This document shows, piece by piece, positions 12,501-19,300 of a DNA stretch of 64,000 nucleotides (positions within the stretch are counted from its first letter, which is position 1; each line of letters starts with the position of its first letter). Both the position numbers and the translations under genes were made by a program. This stretch comes from Monocercomonoides exilis (Eukaryota > Preaxostyla > Oxymonadida > Polymastigidae). The notes under the pieces were generated by a model. That model had not been told where the DNA came from, made no database searches, and saw nothing but the letters and a program-made list of their open reading frames with translations. The stretch lies in the NCBI GenBank assembly GCA_001643675.2, contig LSRY02000018.1:1054001-1118000 (forward strand). The letters run 5' to 3'.

Positions 12501-15500
12501 CAGCCCATACCCGATCGAAGCACACGGAAGTGCCCGGCTCCCACACTTCTTTGTGTCCAGCCCAGCTCCTGCCCCGCTGCCTGACACAAATATCGTGTCT
12601 GCCTGGTACGTCATAATGAACTCCAGCAGGTTCACCGGCTCAAGCGCATGCTCGCATTCATCCATCCCGTAGATTGCGTTGATTTGGTTGTACACCTCGC
12701 TGCTCAGCACCAGCTTGAACTGCGTCTCATTTATCTGCGATCCGATGTCGTGGCACTCGATGAACATGTCTCGCCCCACATGCGCCGTGTTCGATTCAAA
12801 CTCGATCCCCGAAAACATCATCTCCACGTCTCCTTCAACTGTGCTCCTCACATACATCCCTCCTCCTTTCCCATTCCTCGTCGAGCAGCTGCACTGCCGC
12901 ACCTCCGACTTCCTCACCCCAATCCTCCCTCCTTCCTCCACACACATCATCATCATCCCCCCTTTCTCGCTCTCCGACGACACACACACCTCAAACACAC
13001 ACCCCACTATCTCCACATCCACACACCTCGACGTCCCGCACTCCATCACACTCGCTCCTTCCCCATTCCGCTTGATCCCTTCCAATGTGCTCCCATTCAC
13101 AACCACTCCCGACCTCTCCCCCGAACATTCTGCCCCTTCCTCGCAATCAATCTCAAACACTGCCCCTCCCCACAGGCTCACAGACGATCCATGCATCTTC
13201 TCCACTTTGCACTCCCTCACTCCCCGAATCACAAACACACTTCTCTCGCAAAACACATCCTTCACTCTCACCTCTTCTGCCTCCATCTCTCCTCCCATGC
13301 ACACCACAAATGAATACCTCCCCGGCATGTTCGCGCTGCTCTCCGATACAAACTCACATTTCGCCAACCCCAGCTTTCCCCCTTCGTTCACAATAATCGC
13401 CCCCTTTCTGCTCTCAAACCCTTTCCCCACCTCAATTCCAATCTCCCTTATCCCCAGCCTTCCCCGGTTTTCCATCCATGCCTCGCTCTCTCCTCCTGCC
13501 CCTCCGTTCTCCATCAACAGAATCGCTTTCTTCCCTGTCTCAACCTCACCATCACCCCCCTCAATTCCAAAACCCGACAAGTCGTATCCTTCCCTCATCA
13601 CACTCGCATCCTCCACCACAACCTTCTTCTCCCCATCATCCTCTTCTCCTTCTCCTCCAATGTGCATGAACCCTCCATAAAATGTCTTGCACGGCTCCTT
13701 CTCGCTTCCACACCGCCTCACATCCAGCCCCCTTGTCGACACATGCACTGTGCTGCTCTCATAACTCATCACAAACATCAGCAGGTCCACAACCCCCACC
13801 ATCTCATCTTCCCCACAAAACGATTTCTCGTCCCATCCCATTCCTTCCAACAACACATTCAGACTCTCTTCATTCACACTTCCATTCAGGTCTGCTGCCA
13901 CCACAAACATGTTCCTCCCCATCCATGCCTCATTCCCTCCAAATATCATGTTCTTCACTCCAAATGGCAATTCCCTCAGCGCTTCCGTGCACATCAAATA
14001 CATCCCTCCTCCTTTCCCACTCCTCCTCTCACACACACACTTCTTCACACTCGTTCCATTCACCTCCATTCTCCCTTCCCCTTTCACACATATCCCTATC
14101 CCGCCTCCCCTCAACGACCCTCCGGCAAACACATCCTCCACCTTGCACCCATTCACAACCACTTCTCCAAACACACTTCCTCTCAGCACCACCCCTTCTC
14201 CTCCAACCTCCGACTTCAGCCCCACAAACGAGCATCCATTCACAGCCATCCTGTTCTCCCCGTTCCATCTCCCACCTCCCTTGCTCCCTGTCCCAACCAC
14301 TTCCACAACACTGCTGTCTCCAATACTCACATCCTCAAACTGCGTGTTTTCAATCAATCCGCTCCCTGCCACTGACACCTTCAACACAGGAGCCAACGTC
14401 CAAATCCCTTTCACCACGCACCCTCTCACTGTCAACTCCCCACATTCCACAACCACAAAGCTGAACCCCAGCCACACCCCTATTTCCTCCTCAACAATGC
14501 TCTCTGACAGCTCCACCCCTCCCACATACGAGTACGAATAGATCACACACCCTTTGCTCCCAGGCAGCTGCGCCCCCACCAAAAACTTTATCTTCTCAAC
14601 CTTCAATCCTTCCATGTTCCGAACAACTCCTTCTCCTCCTCCTCCTGCCTCTTCATCCAAACCCCCTCCAAATTTCAGTGTTCCCATCTTCTCTTCTCCA
14701 CTCGCTCCGCCTGCCGATCGGATCACAAACCGCGACAAGTCATAGCTCCTCCTCACCTCGCACTCCCCGTCAATAATCATTTCCTTCTTCTCGCTGCTCG
14801 CCTCTGTGTTCATGAATCCTCTCCAGAATGTTGCACAGGGGTACGCTGTGCTCCCGCACCCAACCATGTCAAACCCCTTCCTCCCCACACAAACACTCCT
14901 GCTCACATATTGCAGAACAAACATCATCAAGTCCACTGCTTCTCCAAAAAAGTGCTCCCTGTCTCTCCCTCTCATCTCCACTTCTCCTCCCCCTTCTCCT
15001 TCTCCACACACCACATTCACTATCGACTCTGCCTTCACTGTCCTGTTCAGTGACTCACATTCCACATACACATCCCTCCCCTCTCTCGCTCTGTTCCTCC
15101 CAAACACAACATCCCTCAACAACAACTCCCCCTCCTTCCTCCCATTCAGCCTCATCCATATTCCTCCTCCTTTCCCTTCCTCCCCCTCTGCCACACACCC
15201 CTTCACCTCTATTCCTTCGATCATCACCTCTTCTTCTTCTTCTTCTTTTTCATTCTCTTTCTCCTCCTCCTCCTCCTCCTCGCTTGCCTCCCACCTCAGC
15301 CAGCCCCCCTTTCCCTTTGATGACACACACCCATCCACCATGCTCCCATTCCCAATCCACCCTCTCTTCACTCCCCTCAGCACAACAACCGCCTCTCCAC
15401 AACTGCAGTTTCCCATCTCTACCCCACTCACATTCACTCTCTCACACTTCTCACACACAATCACCGAACTGCCCTCTCCATCCACCCCGCCAATAAATGC

Positions 15501-16337
15501 CCCTTCAACACTCACTTCTCCTCCTTCCACATCAAACACCCCACATCCTGCTCCAAGCCTGATGTCCTCTATCCTGATTCCGCTCATCTCCAATGACCCT
15601 CCACTTCCCCTTCCTATCCACATCCCCATTCCTGTTGTCTCTGCTCCTCCTCCTGCTCCTGCTCCTTCCTCTCCTGCCTCAAATGAGCAGTTCACAATCG
15701 AACACTCCCCGGCCCTCACCTCTATCACCTCCCCATGTGTCGATGTGCATGGAAGGCAAAACCTCAGTCTGCTCAGCATCAGCCCCACCATCCCTGCCTC
15801 TCCTGTCAACTCCAAATGCCCCTCCCTTCCAACCGCCACCAAAGCCCTTGTCTCCTTCTTCCCCTGAATCGTCAGCCATCCTCCCTTTCCCTTCACCGCC
15901 CCATCCACCCTTCCATTCCCCACAATCTGCACTATCCTTTGCCCTTCCCCCATTTGCTTCACCCCATACACCACATCCAAGCACGGCCGCACCTCCTCCC
16001 CACAATCCTTTGTGTTGCTCCCCTCCCCTCCATTCACAAACACAATCGCTTCGTCTGCCGGAAACAGATACGGCAGCATCGACAGGCTCCGCCCGCTCGC
16101 CTCATCATACACCCACAGCTGCTTCTCTTCTCCATCCGACTCCCTCGCCGACCCACTCCACCACTTCTCGTTCACCAGTGCTCGTGCATCCGCACACACA
16201 ACATACGCGTTCTTCCCCTCATACGCCTCGTTCTCCCCAAACTCCACCATCTTCACACTGTATTTCACATTCCTCGATCCCAGCACCAGATACATCCCGC
16301 CCCCTGCCCATCCCCACTGTTCACCTTGTTCCCCCAA
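9594..16337 (-). CDS. Surface protein, C-terminal segment (modules 5-8, membrane helix, kinase-like tail)
   Basis: The longest uninterrupted frame, 2,247 codons. Module signatures are NEAYEGKNAYVVCADARALV, NRAREGRDVYVECESLNRTV, NEAWMGRNMFVVAADLNGSV and NTAHVGRDMFIECHDIGSQI. After about 1,785 residues comes a single membrane helix followed by RWRMAKNE (stop-transfer), then Glu/Lys- and Ser-rich linkers. A kinase-like domain lies at about 10,330-9,720: ALHSFDEMENKLQSLANL, then LRWMAPELLMN (APE motif), VVFSIGMMLLECLTLEIPFG (alpha-F) and CLSMDRHARPTL. The glycine loop, VAIK lysine, HRD and DFG are not visible; an acidic/Ser linker sits where the catalytic loop should be. This points to a pseudokinase. 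Confidence 0.85.
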   Translation of the reverse strand: MGEQGEQWGWAGGGMYLVLGSRNVKYSVKMVEFGENEAYEGKNAYVVCADARALVNEKWWSGSARESDGEEKQLWVYDEASGRSLSMLPYLFPADEAIVFVNGGEGSNTKDCGEEVRPCLDVVYGVKQMGEGQRIVQIVGNGRVDGAVKGKGGWLTIQGKKETRALVAVGREGHLELTGEAGMVGLMLSRLRFCLPCTSTHGEVIEVRAGECSIVNCSFEAGEEGAGAGGGAETTGMGMWIGRGSGGSLEMSGIRIEDIRLGAGCGVFDVEGGEVSVEGAFIGGVDGEGSSVIVCEKCERVNVSGVEMGNCSCGEAVVVLRGVKRGWIGNGSMVDGCVSSKGKGGWLRWEASEEEEEEEKENEKEEEEEEVMIEGIEVKGCVAEGEEGKGGGIWMRLNGRKEGELLLRDVVFGRNRAREGRDVYVECESLNRTVKAESIVNVVCGEGEGGGEVEMRGRDREHFFGEAVDLMMFVLQYVSRSVCVGRKGFDMVGCGSTAYPCATFWRGFMNTEASSEKKEMIIDGECEVRRSYDLSRFVIRSAGGASGEEKMGTLKFGGGLDEEAGGGGEGVVRNMEGLKVEKIKFLVGAQLPGSKGCVIYSYSYVGGVELSESIVEEEIGVWLGFSFVVVECGELTVRGCVVKGIWTLAPVLKVSVAGSGLIENTQFEDVSIGDSSVVEVVGTGSKGGGRWNGENRMAVNGCSFVGLKSEVGGEGVVLRGSVFGEVVVNGCKVEDVFAGGSLRGGGIGICVKGEGRMEVNGTSVKKCVCERRSGKGGGMYLMCTEALRELPFGVKNMIFGGNEAWMGRNMFVVAADLNGSVNEESLNVLLEGMGWDEKSFCGEDEMVGVVDLLMFVMSYESSTVHVSTRGLDVRRCGSEKEPCKTFYGGFMHIGGEGEEDDGEKKVVVEDASVMREGYDLSGFGIEGGDGEVETGKKAILLMENGGAGGESEAWMENRGRLGIREIGIEVGKGFESRKGAIIVNEGGKLGLAKCEFVSESSANMPGRYSFVVCMGGEMEAEEVRVKDVFCERSVFVIRGVRECKVEKMHGSSVSLWGGAVFEIDCEEGAECSGERSGVVVNGSTLEGIKRNGEGASVMECGTSRCVDVEIVGCVFEVCVSSESEKGGMMMMCVEEGGRIGVRKSEVRQCSCSTRNGKGGGMYVRSTVEGDVEMMFSGIEFESNTAHVGRDMFIECHDIGSQINETQFKLVLSSEVYNQINAIYGMDECEHALEPVNLLEFIMTYQADTIFVSGSGAGAGLDTKKCGSRALPCASIGYGLGHMTKIYESKLVVDGESEIESEIELAEVGVHSKWKEQAEVHVRSGMKQTKDCVVESVGEVELEQLVFVFSGSFVSSHKMFMEVASGTAELRSIGVSSEGEAGVGRVPFVLFSVGSGERGGESGMKMWGCSIGGISCENVLIEIGKCGSLMATEVVLKDIECAKSLVQIGALSGDVSVKEVEVKRAKLVEGAVISHVWTGGNENEDSEVSSICGISLSRFENISRETSSPSVICWESGASEGLELVNCTCTGCTSEAERGKDVGICGANHVVMGACLFALEDTQRMEKGVEWDGGVCEWSGSLVDCIDSLVMMRDTTIANVSCGGLSMCGGSVTIVKGEFINNNPSMAKYPSMRRNVLCSGNGMVDVQSLKGGDGMQPSTSLWIMDGGCELMGIPAERASALFIPRLETVNMEESGKEMKLILGGMLLLPCNLSVRVVSAVGSTESLETYELEEEAIVSETEAHYWIEKAMICSAPAEAEVSVCILFGNGDSRSSTARHVLKNRTETKANGDEKLVESGKDVKSSWALIVIVIFAVLFLIALIVSIVLAVRWRMAKNEAKDLREIVNDTVKKDPKAFEMVTMEMSPEEQWRRAEREAEKKNDERIKKRIYDTKSLGHSESSEHLLSESGSTEYILGRDSDKIPEWALEKEEEEEIRKRTPSPSISSTSTTDSDSTFVRMEDMCPTTSSMSNLVDAMACSSPHEKLIVDLRDSLFMLLHGRNEKKEMAIGSLKEREVTSAQILFWVANLALHSFDEMENKLQSLANLSPHIVLFSEHMVICIVMHSDFISSDDSDSSSISSSTVVTSASDDDEEDSLPSSAFEDEDDYKKECLRWMAPELLMNRKMGATKKSVVFSIGMMLLECLTLEIPFGEYPAEVAGQKIANGERPDVARAGSPDGVKAAIACLSMDRHARPTLTDLKRAFISHFPADCAVLTVSDAIGLEETTDRGKRESGSAQSGSLVSGYSTFE

Positions 16338-19300
16338 ACCCTGTTCGAATCAAACAAAAACTCTCCTCCTTCCTCAACCTCCACGTATCCCCCTCCTCCC
16401 TTTCCGCTCCCTTCCCGGCACTCCACTTCAATCAGCCGACAATCCTTCACAACCACCTTCTCCAACCCCCCAACGACCCCTTCCATCACCCCTCCTTTCC
16501 CACTCTCTCGAGCCACCCCTTCAAACGTGTTGTTCCCCATTTCCATGCTCACCCCTCTCTCAAATCTCACTGCCCCATGCTCCCCAAACACACATGACCC
16601 AACTGTTGAGTTGCCCCACTTCGCCGTTGCCCCTCCCCCAAGCTCCACCAATCCTCCCCTCCCTCCTCCCGTTATGTTCTCCAACACCAGCAAGTCAATC
16701 ACCCCTTTTGCTCCATCGCCCTTCACAACAACCACAACAACACCAGTCTCTGTCAAAATGTTCACATCCTTCACTGTCACATTCCGCAGCGTCATCAGCC
16801 CTGCTGTGCACTCTGCCACACAATATGTCGCAGCCCCTCCCTCTGCTTCCATCTCCCACTTCTCCACACACAGCTCCCCTCCGCTGCAGCAAAACAAGCT
16901 TCTCCGAGCTGGTGCAAACGAGCTCGGCACTCCCATTTTCATCCCGCCAAATCGCCCCACCCCTCCTCTCGTTCCAAACACACACTCTCCACCCCTTCCA
17001 CATCCCTCGCCACTCCAACACCCGCCCCTTCAACTGCCCCTTCAATATCCACCTCCTGCCTTTCTGCCACTATCTCTGCCCTTATCATGTATGACTCCAC
17101 AAGTCGGATGTGCACCTTCCCCACCCCAAACCGCGCCCCGATCGCAAACCCAACTGACCCGCACGGATACCTCTCAAACCCACACACCCTGTAGTCCACC
17201 CCTTCTTCCCCCACATACCCCGGCTCTTCCCATTCACTCACACACACCCAAAGCGGAACATCTAGCTCCTCCCCTTTGTCGAATCCAACATGCTCATTGC
17301 TTGTCCCTGCTGCCTCCACCCCTCCCACTTTCACACTCTCCGCTGTCACAACCCTCCACAGCTCCTCTGCTTCCACAAACATCTTTGCCCCTCTTTCTGC
17401 CATGTTGTCTTCGAATGTCAGCCCTTCCACCAAATAGTCTCTTCCCACTTCACCTTCCCCAATAAACTCCATCGCCACCCCTCCTCCACACCCTCCTCTG
17501 TTTTCCTTCTTCAATGCCCTGCATCCCACAAACTTCGTCACCACCCCGCTCTGCCCAACCCTCACCTTCCCGCTTCCCTCAACTCCAATCTTCAATCCCC
17601 CTCCACACCCCCCTTCCGATATGCTGTCTCTCACAACATTCCCCTTCCACTCAAACACACTCCCTTCCCCAACCTCCACATACGCTGCCCCGCCATCCCC
17701 GTCTCCCACCTTCCACAGACTCATGTTCGAGTTCAAGATCTCCACACTCTTTCCTCCCTTCCCACACACTGCCCTCCCACCATCCACTCTTCCCACCCCT
17801 GTCAGCTCCGATCCTTGCACGCTCATCGACCCTCCTCCCTCCACATGCACAAGCCCTCCTCCACATGTGGTGCTGCACCCACTCACTGTGCACGATGACA
17901 CTGTCACCCATCCTTCATCCCTCGCTTCACAGAACGGACACTCGCCGAAACAGATCCCGCTCATCTCCACCTGAGACAGAATCACACTCCCTCCTGTCGC
18001 CTCAACAATCCTGAACCCCACCATGCTCCCCTCCTTCGCAACAACAACCACACTCCTCATCGTCAGCGCCCCTCCAATGCTCTTCACAAAACTTCTTCTC
18101 CCGTTCAGCCCGCAAGGCACCTGAATCCCCACATTCCCAATTGTGGTCGTCGCCTTGTTCACCACCAGCCCGTCCTGCTTCTTTTCCCCGCTTCCCCCCA
18201 CATCCACCACACACCCTGCCCCTTTCCCTTCCACAACAACAGTCCCTTCCCCAATCACATGCTCCCGCTCCAGACTCACACTCATCTCAATCGTGCTCCG
18301 AAGCCCCAGAATGCTCCCCCGCTTCTCCATCGCATAGTCCAGTGTTCTGCACCCAGCTCCTTCGTATCCACATCGCTCAAAATCCCAGCTCTCTGCTCCC
18401 CCGACTGCAATCACCGACGGCTCTGGCTGCAGATACAGCACAAGCGGGATCCCGTGCTCACATCCATTCTCATACCCCATCGCCCCTGCCCGGTCTGACA
18501 TATTCGTGATCCATCCCATCCTTTCGCTGTCCACCACCTCCGACAGCTTTTCTACCTCCATGAATATGTCTCTCCCCGCCTTTCCTGCACTGCACCCGCT
18601 GAACTTCACTGTCTTCACATATATCTCTCTGCTCCCTTCCTCCATCTTCACCATCATCCCACCTCCAAACCCTCCTCTTCCCCCTCCAACTCCCCCTCCA
18701 ACTCCCCCTCCCTCATTTCTCATCCCCGCACTGCACAATGAAAACTCCGTGCTCAGCCGCCTCCCAACTTCCACTGTTCCGCCATCCGACACAACCACCT
18801 CCACTCCCCCGCCATTCCCCTCCATGCACACCCCATTCAATGTTCCCCCATCAATACTTATTTTCTGCCCAAGCCCCACAACCCCTGACACAATCCCCCC
18901 ATCTCCCCCTCCCACAACAATCCCTCTCAATGTGCTGTTCCACAGCTCAACACTCCCTGCTCCCTCACTTTTCAGAAACCGGCTCCTCTTTCCTCCTCCT
19001 CCTCCTCCTCCTTCCACACTCGAATTCCTCACGCTGACAATGCATCCTCCTCCACTCACCTCCACAAACGATCTCGACTCCTCATATCCTGCAACAACAA
19101 ACACTTCCAACTCGCTCAGCGTCACTTTTCCCCCACTCGCCCTCACAAAACTGAACCCCACTCCATTTTCGCACCCATCCCCTCGCACTGTGCATTTCGC
19201 CATCTCCACCTCCCCACCATCTCCGCTCACACTGGCCACACTCATCCCTTCTTCTGCCAGCTCTGCCTCCAGCACCAGCCCCAGCTCCTCCATCCTCCCA

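Noticed and set aside
14806-17465. Long plus-strand Pro/Ser/Thr/His-rich frames opposite the giant surface gene
   Set aside because: They are complements of Gly/Val/Glu/Cys codons of the minus-strand gene. They lack any motif, signal peptide or start context, and they change frame where composition changes.
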